A DNA stretch of 64,000 nt, taken from JAUIET01 sp964352475. Its GTDB lineage: Bacteria; Pseudomonadota; Gammaproteobacteria; Pseudomonadales; JAUIET01. The stretch covers positions 1 to 64,000 of the forward strand of contig CAYGSL010000008.1 in the NCBI GenBank assembly GCA_964352475.1. The letters run 5' to 3'. How positions within the stretch are numbered: position 1 is the first letter of the stretch; every line of letters begins with the position of its first letter. Shown here one piece after another: positions 26,956 to 35,589 of this stretch. The position numbers and the translations under genes were made by a program. The notes beneath the pieces were generated by a model. That model saw only the letters and a program-made list of their open reading frames with translations. It was not told where the DNA came from and did not search any database.

Positions 26956-27896
26956 CAGCCATGATGACAACAGCCCCGGTGCTACAGCTGCCGTGGTCCA
27001 TCGACGCGCAGGATGATCGAAAGTTTTTCCGCATACTGGCGATTTGTTTAGGCATTCTGTTTATTGTCGGCATTGTGTTGCCATTGATCACACTGCCGGA
27101 AGTACCAAGGGAAGAGGAGGAGAAGTTACCTCCACAATTGGCTAAATTGGTGTTGGAGAAAAAGGAATTACCACCGCCGCCACCTCCACCTGAGGTAAAA
27201 AAACCGGAACCGGAAAAGCCTAAACCCAAGCCCAAGCCCAAGCCGAAACCGAAACCGAAGCCCAAGCCGAAACCGAAGCAGACGATCGAAGAAGCGCGCG
27301 ACAAAGCGGCCACTTCAGGTATCTTGCAATTCAAAGACGACTTGATGGAAATGCGCGACAGCGTAGACAAAGACAAACTCGCCAATAACGCCTTGTCTCG
27401 TTCTCAAGGTGAAGCAAGAAAAGTGGAACGCTCAATAATTACAGGAAAAGCCGGTGAGACCAGCGGCGGCATCAATACTGCTGCTTTAAGCAGGGATACC
27501 GGTGGCGCTGCATTGTCCGGGCGGCAAACAACAGTCGTTGCCGGTGTGCCCGGTGGCGGTAAAGGCAGAGCGAATGCGGGTCGCGGCGGATCAGACGGTG
27601 GTGTATCCGGTCGTAGCGATGAATCTGTGCGGAAAATATTTGACCGAAACAAGGGCGCTATTTTTGCGATCTACAATCGTGCTCTGCGACAAGATCCGTC
27701 TCTGGAAGGTAAAGTTACTGTGCGTCTGGTTATTGAGCCGAGTGGCGCTGTATCCAGGGCAACCCTGGTTTCCAGCGAATTGAGTGATGCCGCGCTTGAG
27801 AGTAAATTGATTGCTCGAATCAAGCTGATTAATTTTGGGGCTGAAGATGTTGCTCGCACCACCGTCAACTATTCTTTCGACTTCCTGCCGTTTTAG
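26952..27896 (+). CDS. TonB-like protein with AgmX/PglI C-terminal domain
   Basis: 314 residues. A membrane anchor (ILAICLGILFIVGIVLPLI, residues about 28-46) is followed by a Pro-rich region (PPPPPPPEVKKPEPE) and a Lys-Pro repeat spanning DNA 27213-27280, which should span the periplasm as a stiff rod as in TonB. The C-terminal about 90 residues (IFDRNKGAIFAIYNRALR, VTVRLVIEPSGAVSRATLV, VNYSFDFLPF) match the AgmX/PglI domain, known from gliding and envelope-transport proteins. It is the last gene of the motor operon. Start ATG overlaps the ExbD stop; a second ATG at 26961 is possible. Confidence 0.85.
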   Translation: MTAMMTTAPVLQLPWSIDAQDDRKFFRILAICLGILFIVGIVLPLITLPEVPREEEEKLPPQLAKLVLEKKELPPPPPPPEVKKPEPEKPKPKPKPKPKPKPKPKPKPKQTIEEARDKAATSGILQFKDDLMEMRDSVDKDKLANNALSRSQGEARKVERSIITGKAGETSGGINTAALSRDTGGAALSGRQTTVVAGVPGGGKGRANAGRGGSDGGVSGRSDESVRKIFDRNKGAIFAIYNRALRQDPSLEGKVTVRLVIEPSGAVSRATLVSSELSDAALESKLIARIKLINFGAEDVARTTVNYSFDFLPF

Positions 27897-27988
27897 GCCT
27901 ATTCAAGCCACTCTTTAAGTATCCTTAAGTCTGTTTTGCCGGCTACTGTGGCAAAATGGGCTTTTGGTGTACTTATCTGGATAAACTT

Positions 27989-28474
27989 ATGAATTATTGC
28001 CCGCAATGCGCTAACCCTTTGCAAGAGGCGCTGATCGATGGCGGGGTTAAACCTTCCTGTCCCGATCTTGACTGTGGTTTCGTTCATTGGAACAACCCAA
28101 CGCCAGTTGTAGCGATGATTGTGGAAGTACCCGGTGGTGTGGTGTTGGCACATAATGTGGGCTGGCAGCACCGCTTTTTCTCAGTGATTACCGGTTTTCT
28201 GGAAGCAGGCGAATCGCCGGAGGTATGCGCGCAACGTGAGACAAAAGAAGAACTTGGTCTTGATACTATCAGCTGCAATCTGATCGGCGCCTACGGCTTC
28301 GATAAGCAGAATCAGGTAATTATCGCCTACCACATTGAAGCGGCAGGCGAGATAGAGCTGAATGAAGAATTGGACGAATACAAAATTGTGCCGGTGGATG
28401 AATTGAAAGGCTGGGACATGGGAACAGGCCTTGCGATCAACGATTGGGTGGCATCTCGCAGGGAAAAACAATAG
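27989..28474 (+). CDS. NUDIX hydrolase with zinc-ribbon N-terminus
   Basis: 161 residues from ATG 27989 (the earlier in-frame start at 27956 would precede the zinc ribbon). Residues 3-30 form a zinc ribbon (CPQCANPL, then CPDLDCG). The NUDIX box starts at about residue 70: GFLEAGESPEVCAQRE, then EELG, giving the G-x5-E-x7-R-E-x2-E-E-x-G pattern. It likely hydrolyses a nucleoside diphosphate derivative; the zinc ribbon resembles the NADH pyrophosphatase NudC group, but the protein is shorter. It shares its last base with the thioesterase GTG start (TAGTG). Confidence 0.85.
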   Translation: MNYCPQCANPLQEALIDGGVKPSCPDLDCGFVHWNNPTPVVAMIVEVPGGVVLAHNVGWQHRFFSVITGFLEAGESPEVCAQRETKEELGLDTISCNLIGAYGFDKQNQVIIAYHIEAAGEIELNEELDEYKIVPVDELKGWDMGTGLAINDWVASRREKQ

Positions 28475-29145
28475 TGACGGAGAAGCCGATCAATCCACTG
28501 GATGTGGAAGAGTTGATGCCACCGCCAAATGATCTTTGGGCAGCAAGACGTGAATTGGCTGAAGAGTTTAGATCTTTGGCTGAATTGATGATGACCAGTT
28601 CACCCGCGCCTGAAGATCTGCGGGCAATCAGTCAGTATTTGCGTGAGCAGCGCACTGTGTTTGAGCGAAGCCCGCGAACCTTCGGCCGTATGGAATTTTA
28701 TCGGCAGGAAAATCAGTCACCTTTTGTACACATTGAGATGAATCCATTGTGCGGAAATAGCAACCCTATTGCGCCTCCGCTAAACTCCTGGTTGAAAGAT
28801 GGCGAAGCCTTCGGTCGAGCTAATTTGGGCTGGCAGTATGAGGGGCCGCCGGGCAGTGTGCACGGTGGTTTTGTTGCCGCTGTATTTGACGACTTTCTGG
28901 GAATGGCGCAACGCTTGACTGACCAGCCAGGTATGACCGGTACCTTGACGGTACGTTATCGCAAGCCCACACCGCTAAACACCGATCTGGAGTTACACGG
29001 TTACGTTAAAAGCAGCGAAGGCCGAAAAAATGTATTGGTTGGCACCATGCATGCCAATGGAGTTTTGACCGCGGAATGCGAAGGTCTGTTTATCGGTTTT
29101 CCGAAAGAGGCTATGCGTCAATACATTGAGCAACAACCTCGGTAG
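28474..29145 (+). CDS. PaaI/hotdog-fold acyl-CoA thioesterase
   Basis: 223 residues starting with GTG 28474, which overlaps the preceding stop; a CAGGG site lies ahead. The C-terminal hotdog domain (about 125-215) carries GSVHGGFVAAVFDDFLG, the usual G-G-hhxA-D/E helix of PaaI thioesterases, and TGTLTVRYRKPTPLN for the strand. The N-terminal 100 residues are helical with an unassigned function. It may release CoA from intermediates made by the acyl-CoA dehydrogenase set 0.9 kb away. Its end is nearly contiguous with the convergent EthD gene. Confidence 0.8.
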   Translation: MTEKPINPLDVEELMPPPNDLWAARRELAEEFRSLAELMMTSSPAPEDLRAISQYLREQRTVFERSPRTFGRMEFYRQENQSPFVHIEMNPLCGNSNPIAPPLNSWLKDGEAFGRANLGWQYEGPPGSVHGGFVAAVFDDFLGMAQRLTDQPGMTGTLTVRYRKPTPLNTDLELHGYVKSSEGRKNVLVGTMHANGVLTAECEGLFIGFPKEAMRQYIEQQPR

Positions 29146-29160
29146 CAGCGTTCGCGCTAC
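29142..29160. terminator. Short hairpin between convergent genes
   Basis: The sequence GTAGC-A-GCG-TT-CGC-GCTAC folds into an 8-bp stem with one bulged A. It overlaps the ends of the thioesterase and EthD genes, so it could slow polymerase in both directions. No T-tract is present, so the call is weak. Confidence 0.3.
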
Positions 29161-29861
29161 AGCTGGTCAAACACGTATTCGCTCATGGCAGATACGTCGA
29201 TGGTTTCCAGATCCAGAAATTTGGATACGGTAGTCATCATCCTTTCCATATTCGCTTTAAATTTCGCCTGGTCACCCACCGCATCATAAAAAACTTCGGG
29301 GTTACTCATGGCGCCGGCAGGAAAGCCTTCTTCCACAATAGCCGTCCAGGGTGGCGCATCTCCGGTTAAGGGCCTGACGATTTCATTGCGAATGTATTGA
29401 AACGTCGACTGAGTTTCTATGGCGCAGGCCATGTGTTCGTTGTGCCAGATACTAAGGAATTCGTCGTAGGCTAAATCATCACGCGCTTTGACGCAGGTGA
29501 CTTGTGAGAACCCCGAGGTTCGTTCACCCATTTGTGGAGCATGCAGTGTATTAATTATTGGTGTTGACTCAATGACGAGGAATGACAATAAAGACGCACT
29601 GCATTGTTGGAGTATGTCCTCCACGGGTGTGCGTGCTTGAGCCATATCAACCCAGTAAGAGACCATGGCCGCTTTGGGTAGCTCGGTCACGGTCATTGCC
29701 AGGGCGTCACCTGCCGCGGTATCTGAATCTCGCACACAAATCTTCAGACCACGAATATTCTGCTTTTGCAGCTGCTCGGCCACTGGCCCGAGCAAGTTGT
29801 CTGCAAACTGTTGAACCGAGACATCGTCAGGTCTCCAAAGCAAGGTTACGATCTTTTCCAT
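29157..29861 (-). CDS. EthD-domain protein (dimeric alpha/beta barrel)
   Basis: 234 residues built from two ferredoxin-like halves: an N-terminal one (IVTLLWRPDDVSVQQFADNLL) and a C-terminal EthD-type half (FLSIWHNEHMACAIETQST). EthD-like folds act in degradative pathways as small non-cofactor enzymes or partners. It is convergent to the thioesterase gene and 182 bp from the acyl-CoA dehydrogenase operon on the other side. Neighbourhood suggests a role in the same catabolism. Confidence 0.7.
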   Translation of the reverse strand: MEKIVTLLWRPDDVSVQQFADNLLGPVAEQLQKQNIRGLKICVRDSDTAAGDALAMTVTELPKAAMVSYWVDMAQARTPVEDILQQCSASLLSFLVIESTPIINTLHAPQMGERTSGFSQVTCVKARDDLAYDEFLSIWHNEHMACAIETQSTFQYIRNEIVRPLTGDAPPWTAIVEEGFPAGAMSNPEVFYDAVGDQAKFKANMERMMTTVSKFLDLETIDVSAMSEYVFDQL

Positions 29862-30043
29862 TGTTGCTAACTCAGCCAGGGATTGCAGCCGATATGATAC
29901 CGCCTAAGCCGGCAAAACATCTGCTCATTGTTAGCGTTTGTGCCTTTAAAGATTGGTCATATAGTCTCTCCGGTCACGCCGGGGTAGTGCGAAAAGTGCT
30001 ATCGTAACCGCGTTTTGGCAGCATGTATTAGCAGGAGTCATGT

Positions 30044-31159
30044 TTGAATTTCGAATTTTCTGACGATCAAAAGATGATTCAGGATCAGGCCCGCAGTTTT
30101 CTTGCGGAGCACTCACCCTTGTCGCGCGTTCGTGAGGTTTTAGAGCGCGATTCGCTGGCTGACAACAGCTACGACCAGGATTTGTGGGTAGGTCTGCTTG
30201 AATTGGGATGGGCTGGTGTGGCGATACCTGAAAGTTACGGGGGGCTGGGCTTGGGTTATCTGGAATTGTGTGTGATTGCAGAAGAATTGGGACGGTCACT
30301 CGCTGCAGTACCTTTTTCCAGTAGCGTGTATCTGGCGGCCGAAGCAATTATGCTAGCGGGTACCAATGACCAGAAGCAAGAGTGGTTGCCCAAAATAGCC
30401 AGCGGTGAAGTGATCGCCAGCGTTGCTTTTGCTGAGAATAATGCTGGCGTAGCACTGTCTTCGCCTACTGTATCAGCGAGCTCAACCGGATTACTAAATG
30501 GCAGCAAGTTACCGGTGTGTGATGGCTGCGTTGCCGACTTGCTGGTGGTGTCCGCGGTTGATGACTACGGTAAGGCAGCTTGGTACCTGATCACCGCAGA
30601 CGCCAACGGGCTGACAAAAAAATCAGTAAACTGCATTGACCCAAGCCGCTCCATGGCCAGCCTAACGTTTAATAACTCACCTGCAGAACCCATGAGCTCA
30701 GCGCGGAAAGCAGACGGCTTGCACGCCGGGCTTTTAGACCGTGCAGCGGTACTGTTTGCCTTTGAACAAGTTGGAGGCGCCCAGGCCTGCCTTGACATGG
30801 CGCGGGAATACACAACACAGCGTTATGCCTTTGGCCGACCTATAGGCTCGTTTCAAGCCTTGAAACACAAAATGGCCGACATGTTCGTCGCAATTGAACT
30901 GGCCCGTTCCAACGCTTACTACGGTGCGTGGGCTTTGTCATCAGGTGCGGAAAACTTGACCGAAGCGGCCGCAGTGGCACGCCTATCGGCAACTGATGCG
31001 TATTACGAATGCAGTAAAGAAAACATGCAGGCACATGGCGGCATGGGTTATACCTGGGAACTGGATTGTCATCTCTATTACCGACGTGCCCAGTACCTGG
31101 CCTCTTTGCTGGGGAGTCAGGCGTATTGGAAGGATCGGCTGATTGAGGAGGTGGCGTAA
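30044..31159 (+). CDS. Acyl-CoA dehydrogenase, small-type subunit (pair 1)
   Basis: 371 residues from TTG 30044, with AGGAG at 30032-30036; the ATG at 30040 is in another frame. The fold begins FSDDQKMIQDQARSFL, and the C-terminal segment has QAHGGMGYTWELDCHLYYRRA. This last signature matches the subunit type that partners a second ACAD in heteromeric alpha2beta2 enzymes such as the steroid side-chain enzymes of actinobacteria. It oxidises an acyl-CoA with FAD. Its stop overlaps the next gene's start (TAATG, 1 base). Confidence 0.88.
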   Translation: MNFEFSDDQKMIQDQARSFLAEHSPLSRVREVLERDSLADNSYDQDLWVGLLELGWAGVAIPESYGGLGLGYLELCVIAEELGRSLAAVPFSSSVYLAAEAIMLAGTNDQKQEWLPKIASGEVIASVAFAENNAGVALSSPTVSASSTGLLNGSKLPVCDGCVADLLVVSAVDDYGKAAWYLITADANGLTKKSVNCIDPSRSMASLTFNNSPAEPMSSARKADGLHAGLLDRAAVLFAFEQVGGAQACLDMAREYTTQRYAFGRPIGSFQALKHKMADMFVAIELARSNAYYGAWALSSGAENLTEAAAVARLSATDAYYECSKENMQAHGGMGYTWELDCHLYYRRAQYLASLLGSQAYWKDRLIEEVA

Positions 31160-32391
31160 TGGATTTTAACGACAGCCCGCAACAAGCGGAGTTTCGTCAG
31201 AAAGTCATAGCCTGGCTTGAGCAGAACGTAGACAAACAAAACACTCTAAGCAACGGTGGGATGGAGTCGGAACAGGCCTTAAGCGAGGCTAGGGAATGGC
31301 AGCGCAAAATTTTTGATGCCGGCTGGGCTTGCCAGACCTGGCCTGAAGAATATGGCGGCCGGGGTGCAAGCTCGATCGAGCAGGTAATTTGGTCGCAGGA
31401 AGTCAGCAAATACCCAACCCGTGAAGGCTTTTTTGCAATAGGCATCGGTAACTGTGGCCCGGCAGTTATGCTGTACGGCAGCGAAACCCAGAAGCAGCAG
31501 CTACTGCCTAGAATGGCCAGAGCTGACGATATCTGGTGTCAAATGTTCAGCGAACCGGGCGCCGGTTCAGACGTTGCCGGGCTTAAGACCAGAGCGGAGA
31601 AAAAAGGCGAAAAGTGGATTGTGAACGGCCAGAAAATATGGACTTCGCAAGCTCAGTATGCGGACTACGGGGTGCTTCTGACGCGTACCGACCCAAGTCT
31701 TGCCAAACACAAAGGGCTGACCATGTTCTTCGTAGACATGAAACAACCTGGTGTGGAAGTACGACCGATCAAGCAAGCCGACGGTGGCCAGGCTTTTAAT
31801 GAAGTGTTTTTTACCGATGTAGAAATACCGGACGAACAACGCCTTGGTGACGTCAACGGAGGTTGGGGGGTAGCGCTTACCGTTCTGATGAATGAGCGCT
31901 TGGCCATTGCCGGGGTGGCACCGAATGGCTGGCCTGAGTATTGGGATATGATTCGCAAGCTGCAACTGAATGGCAAACCCGCATTGCAAGACGATGAAGT
32001 ACGCCGTAAAACAGCCGAGTGGTACGTCACGAATGCGGGGCTGAAAAATGCCCAGGCGCGCATGCTGTCGGCTGTCGCCAAAGGCGGTGTACCGGGTGCT
32101 GAAGCGTCGCTGGGGAAATTGGTCGGTGCGCCAATGTGTCAGGATATCAGCCGCTACGCGCTGGATTTGTTTGCGCAATCCGGAGCCTGCACTGAGGAAG
32201 AACTGACCTTGATGAACGCACAGTTTCAGAAAGCGTATTTATACGCACCGGGATTACGGGTTGCCGGTGGTACTGATGAAGTGATGCGTAATATTATTGC
32301 AGAACAGGTATTGGGGCTGCCACCGGATGTGCGAGTTGACAAAGGTGTGCCATTCAATGAAATTCAAGCTGGTAACCAGGGGACGAAATGA
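31159..32391 (+). CDS. Acyl-CoA dehydrogenase, large-type subunit (pair 1)
   Basis: 410 residues with classic FAD/acyl-CoA motifs: WCQMFSEPGAGSDVAGL (residues about 130-146), VNGQKIWTS (about 155), and the C-terminal GGTDEVMRNIIAEQVLGLP. It is the complement of the preceding subunit. Directly coupled by overlap to the first ACAD, and by ATGA to a rubredoxin. Together these likely act on a bulky acyl-CoA such as a steroid or terpenoid side chain, but the substrate cannot be read from sequence. Confidence 0.9.
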   Translation: MDFNDSPQQAEFRQKVIAWLEQNVDKQNTLSNGGMESEQALSEAREWQRKIFDAGWACQTWPEEYGGRGASSIEQVIWSQEVSKYPTREGFFAIGIGNCGPAVMLYGSETQKQQLLPRMARADDIWCQMFSEPGAGSDVAGLKTRAEKKGEKWIVNGQKIWTSQAQYADYGVLLTRTDPSLAKHKGLTMFFVDMKQPGVEVRPIKQADGGQAFNEVFFTDVEIPDEQRLGDVNGGWGVALTVLMNERLAIAGVAPNGWPEYWDMIRKLQLNGKPALQDDEVRRKTAEWYVTNAGLKNAQARMLSAVAKGGVPGAEASLGKLVGAPMCQDISRYALDLFAQSGACTEEELTLMNAQFQKAYLYAPGLRVAGGTDEVMRNIIAEQVLGLPPDVRVDKGVPFNEIQAGNQGTK

Positions 32392-32564
32392 GTCAGGAGT
32401 TTAAGAAGTACGAGTGTGTGATCTGCGGATACATCTATGATGAAGCGGAAGGCTGGCCGGATGATGGCATAGCACCGGGCACCAAGTGGGAAGATGTACC
32501 GGAAGACTGGGAATGCCCGGATTGCGGTATCAGCAAATTTGACTTCGACTTGATGGAGTCGTGA
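32388..32564 (+). CDS. Rubredoxin
   Basis: 58 residues (ATG overlaps the ACAD stop by 4 bases). Two knuckles, YECVICGYIY (Cys10, Cys13) and WECPDCG (Cys43, Cys46), form the Fe(Cys)4 site; EAEGWPDDGIAPGTKWED is the usual middle of rubredoxins. It is a one-electron carrier. Placement between an acyl-CoA dehydrogenase pair and an SDR is unusual, because these dehydrogenases normally pass electrons to ETF; the rubredoxin could serve an associated monooxygenase or a different acceptor path. Confidence 0.95.
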   Translation: MSQEFKKYECVICGYIYDEAEGWPDDGIAPGTKWEDVPEDWECPDCGISKFDFDLMES

Positions 32565-32566
32565 AC

Positions 32567-33316
32567 ATGCAACGATTTGCGGGTAAAACGGTTCTTGTCA
32601 GTGGGGCTGCGTCGGGTATTGGTGAAGCCACTGCAAATAGAATTGGCGAAGAGGGAGGCAGCTTGTTTCTGCTGGATATGCAGGAAGAAGCGCTAGCGTC
32701 AGTAGCTGCGGGATTAAAAGATCGAGGCGTTCAAGTTGCTTACACTGTTTGCGATGTTTCTGATGAGCAGGATGTGAACCGCGCTATGTCAGCGTGTATC
32801 GATCAGTACGGCAAACTTGACGTGCTATGCAATATCGCCGGCATTCTGCGTTTTGATAATTTTCATGAGCTCAGCTTTGATGCCTGGAAGAAAATTATTG
32901 ATGTGAACCTCAGTGGTGTTTTTCTGATGTGTCGTGCGGGCATACCGCATTTGCTGGCCAGTGGTGGCAATATTGTCAACGCCGCATCTACCGCCGGCAT
33001 TACAGGTCTTGCCTACGGCGTGCCGTATTCAGCGTCCAAAGGTGGGGTTGCCGCCATGACTCGCTCTATTGCAGTGGAGTATGCCAAGCAGGGCATTCGG
33101 GCGAATTGTGTGTCGCCAGCCGATATTAAGTCGGGTATGACCGCGGCACCTAAATTTCCTGAGGGTGCAGACATGAGCTTGCTGATGCGCTCAAGCTCAC
33201 TTTCCGGTGTACAAGGCCCGGAAGTTATTGCGAATGTGATTGCTTTGTTAGGATCGGAAGACGGTTCCCATATCAACGGTGAGAATATACGGGTAGATGG
33301 CGCTGCATTGTCATAG
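32567..33316 (+). CDS. Short-chain dehydrogenase/reductase (pair 1 operon)
   Basis: 249 residues from ATG 32567 (a GTG lies two codons before). The Rossmann motif is VSGAASGIGEA (residues about 11-21). NIAG, the catalytic Ser/Tyr/Lys set (AASTAGITGLAYGVPYSASKGG) and a C-terminal NGENIRVDGAAL are visible. NAD(P)-linked alcohol/ketone oxidoreduction fits the step after hydration of an enoyl-CoA or a sterol-like hydroxyl. It ends the ACAD-ACAD-rubredoxin-SDR run and is convergent to the histidine kinase, 56 bp away. Confidence 0.9.
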   Translation: MQRFAGKTVLVSGAASGIGEATANRIGEEGGSLFLLDMQEEALASVAAGLKDRGVQVAYTVCDVSDEQDVNRAMSACIDQYGKLDVLCNIAGILRFDNFHELSFDAWKKIIDVNLSGVFLMCRAGIPHLLASGGNIVNAASTAGITGLAYGVPYSASKGGVAAMTRSIAVEYAKQGIRANCVSPADIKSGMTAAPKFPEGADMSLLMRSSSLSGVQGPEVIANVIALLGSEDGSHINGENIRVDGAALS

Positions 33317-33372
33317 TGGCGCTGTCTTGTCATAAGCATAAGCAGGTCGCCATTTAGCCCGGTAAGCTGCAA

Positions 33373-35355
33373 TCAAACTGCTTTCGTAACGTCTTTAGGA
33401 AGTTTAAACGGTAAAGACATTACTATTCTGGCACCCGCTGAAGAGGGTTCCGCGTGTATCTCGCCATGCATTCGCGAAACAAGTTGCCTGCAAATTGCCA
33501 GCCCCATGCCTAAGCCGCCTTCGCGACTGCTTGCTGCCTGAGAGAATGGGTCGAACACAGATTGGAGATATTCCTCTTCAATGCCTTTTCCACAGTCCTG
33601 GATGATGAATTTGATCATACTTGTGTCTATGGAAAGCTTCTCAGGCACAACCATTAATTGAATCGTACCGTCGCTACTGAACTTGATTGCATTGTCTAGC
33701 AGTTGTTTCAAGATCAAGCACAACCTGGACTCGTCGCCAATCAGCAGCGCTGGTAACTCGTCACTTAAATCAATCGACAAGCGCAGGCTTTTTTCGCGCA
33801 ATTGCGGAAGATAATTTGTTTGCATCTGCTTGCCGATATCAGCCAGGGCAATCAGGTCACCAGGCTCGTCCGCTGACAGGCTTTGTGCTTCTGTAAATCC
33901 GAGTAAGGTATTCACCAATTCCAGCATATGTTCAGCCGATATATTGGCCGATAGTGCGTACTCCTCGATTTCAGGACCTATTTCTTCCAATCGCAACAAC
34001 TCAAGCGAACCAAGAATACCATTCAGAGGAGTACGTAGTTCATGACTGACTTTAGCGAGGAACTCGTCTTTCAAGGCGTCACTGCGTTCGAGCTGGGCAA
34101 GGCCGAGACTAAGCTCTCGATTACCCGCGTGCAAATCTTCGCGAGCGCGTTCAGCAATGAGAGACTTTTCTTCCCGAACTGCTTTTATCTTCTCGCCCAG
34201 CGCCAGCGCCAACAGCAAGGCCTCCAGTGCTGACCCGTATTTCGCCGCATTAGCCGTGAATGCGTTGGGTGGCAACACACCGGTAGATACCAACATGAAG
34301 ATGGTGGAACCGATCAGCAAGCAGGTCCATCCCAGCAAAAAGTACTTGGCACCAGGATAACGTTTGACCGTGGCAAGCGCGCCTGTCCAAATAAGTGCAA
34401 TGGAAAGAACAAACGTCAGCACGTTGCCAAAGCCCAGCGATAACTGATAACTGGTGACAAAGCTGAATAGCATCAACAGTGCGCAAAACACCGCCACCAT
34501 CTTCAGAAGCCGGTCGGTCCACGCACTGTGAGTATACGTCTCCAGAAAATGACGTGTGAAAAAAATTGCGAACAAAGACGAGGCACCCATAAAAAATGGA
34601 ATGCTGATGTTTGACCACGCGGTGGCAGCGGGCCATAAATAAAGTGAGCCCAAGCCAGCTATGGAAAGCTGCAGAAACGCGAATGAGCTGATGTACAACA
34701 CGTAGTGTAAGTAGCTTCGCTCTCGCAGAGAGAAAAACAGCAGCAAATTGTAGGCCGCCATCATCAACAAAACGCCCAGGTATATGCCAAAGCCCAATTG
34801 CGAGCGGCTTCGTTGCTCAAAAATCGCGGCTGGCGCCCATATAGTTATGGGTATTTGCAGCGAACTATTTGTTTTTACCCTAAGGTAAACTTCCTGCGCC
34901 TGGTTAGGCGGGAAACGCAGATAAAAGGCATGATTCAGATTCGGTGAGTTACGCACCGATTGCGGTCTTCGATCGCCGGATTGCAAATGACTGAGGCTGT
35001 CGTGTGCCTGGTAATACAAATCCACGTAATCCAGAGCAGCGTAGGCGATTTCCAAAATCCAGTCGTGACTTCGTTCGCGCTCTGCTTCCGGTAAGCGGTA
35101 AAATAAAGTCATTTTGAACCAGAATGCGGAGTCTGAATAACCGCCGGAAAATTGCTTAGGCGCTACCTTGCTGAAGCGCTGTTCGGGCAGATTCATCACT
35201 TCGTCGATGGTCAGATTTCCAGAGGGGTCCTCCAGATAAATCGCGTGTTGCAACGCCTTGTATTGGCTTGCGGATTGTTCCAGCGTCAACGGTGCTGCGT
35301 GCACTAATATCGGCAACAGGAACAGCCAGGAGCCTAAGATTTGTAGCACACGCAT
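33373..35355 (-). CDS. Sensor histidine kinase with 7TMR-DISM input domain, orphan
   Basis: 660 residues from ATG 35355. After a signal sequence, residues about 25-180 form the extracellular 7TMR-DISMED2-type beta domain. Seven transmembrane helices (residues about 185-390) are followed by a coiled stretch. The dimerisation H-box is KVSHELRTPLNGIL with His at about residue 438. The ATPase domain shows LLDNAIKFSSDG (N-box), DCGKGIEEE (G1) and GGLGMGLAIC (G2). No receiver domain is attached and no response regulator lies beside it. The ligand is likely extracellular, possibly a carbohydrate. Confidence 0.9.
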   Translation of the reverse strand: MRVLQILGSWLFLLPILVHAAPLTLEQSASQYKALQHAIYLEDPSGNLTIDEVMNLPEQRFSKVAPKQFSGGYSDSAFWFKMTLFYRLPEAERERSHDWILEIAYAALDYVDLYYQAHDSLSHLQSGDRRPQSVRNSPNLNHAFYLRFPPNQAQEVYLRVKTNSSLQIPITIWAPAAIFEQRSRSQLGFGIYLGVLLMMAAYNLLLFFSLRERSYLHYVLYISSFAFLQLSIAGLGSLYLWPAATAWSNISIPFFMGASSLFAIFFTRHFLETYTHSAWTDRLLKMVAVFCALLMLFSFVTSYQLSLGFGNVLTFVLSIALIWTGALATVKRYPGAKYFLLGWTCLLIGSTIFMLVSTGVLPPNAFTANAAKYGSALEALLLALALGEKIKAVREEKSLIAERAREDLHAGNRELSLGLAQLERSDALKDEFLAKVSHELRTPLNGILGSLELLRLEEIGPEIEEYALSANISAEHMLELVNTLLGFTEAQSLSADEPGDLIALADIGKQMQTNYLPQLREKSLRLSIDLSDELPALLIGDESRLCLILKQLLDNAIKFSSDGTIQLMVVPEKLSIDTSMIKFIIQDCGKGIEEEYLQSVFDPFSQAASSREGGLGMGLAICRQLVSRMHGEIHAEPSSAGARIVMSLPFKLPKDVTKAV

Positions 35356-35589
35356 AGCCACATACTATAGCATGCGCGTCACGTCCGGCCATTCAGGGAT
35401 AAACGGGACTGGTTCATAATTTGTTCAGCATGAGTGTGATCAAATTGGCAAAATACTGTCTAAACCGGCTGTGCATAAAACAAACTGAAGCAATCGGATA
35501 TAGTTTATATATTGACCAACCGGATGCAGCCCATACACCTGGCATGTCATACCACAACAAGGAAATGTTCGCGACAGCAGGGGATTTAC

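Noticed and set aside
27213..27290. Short tandem DNA repeat or minus-strand Gly/Phe protein
   Set aside because: The repeat encodes the Lys-Pro rod of the TonB-like protein, and the opposite-strand frame is only its shadow.
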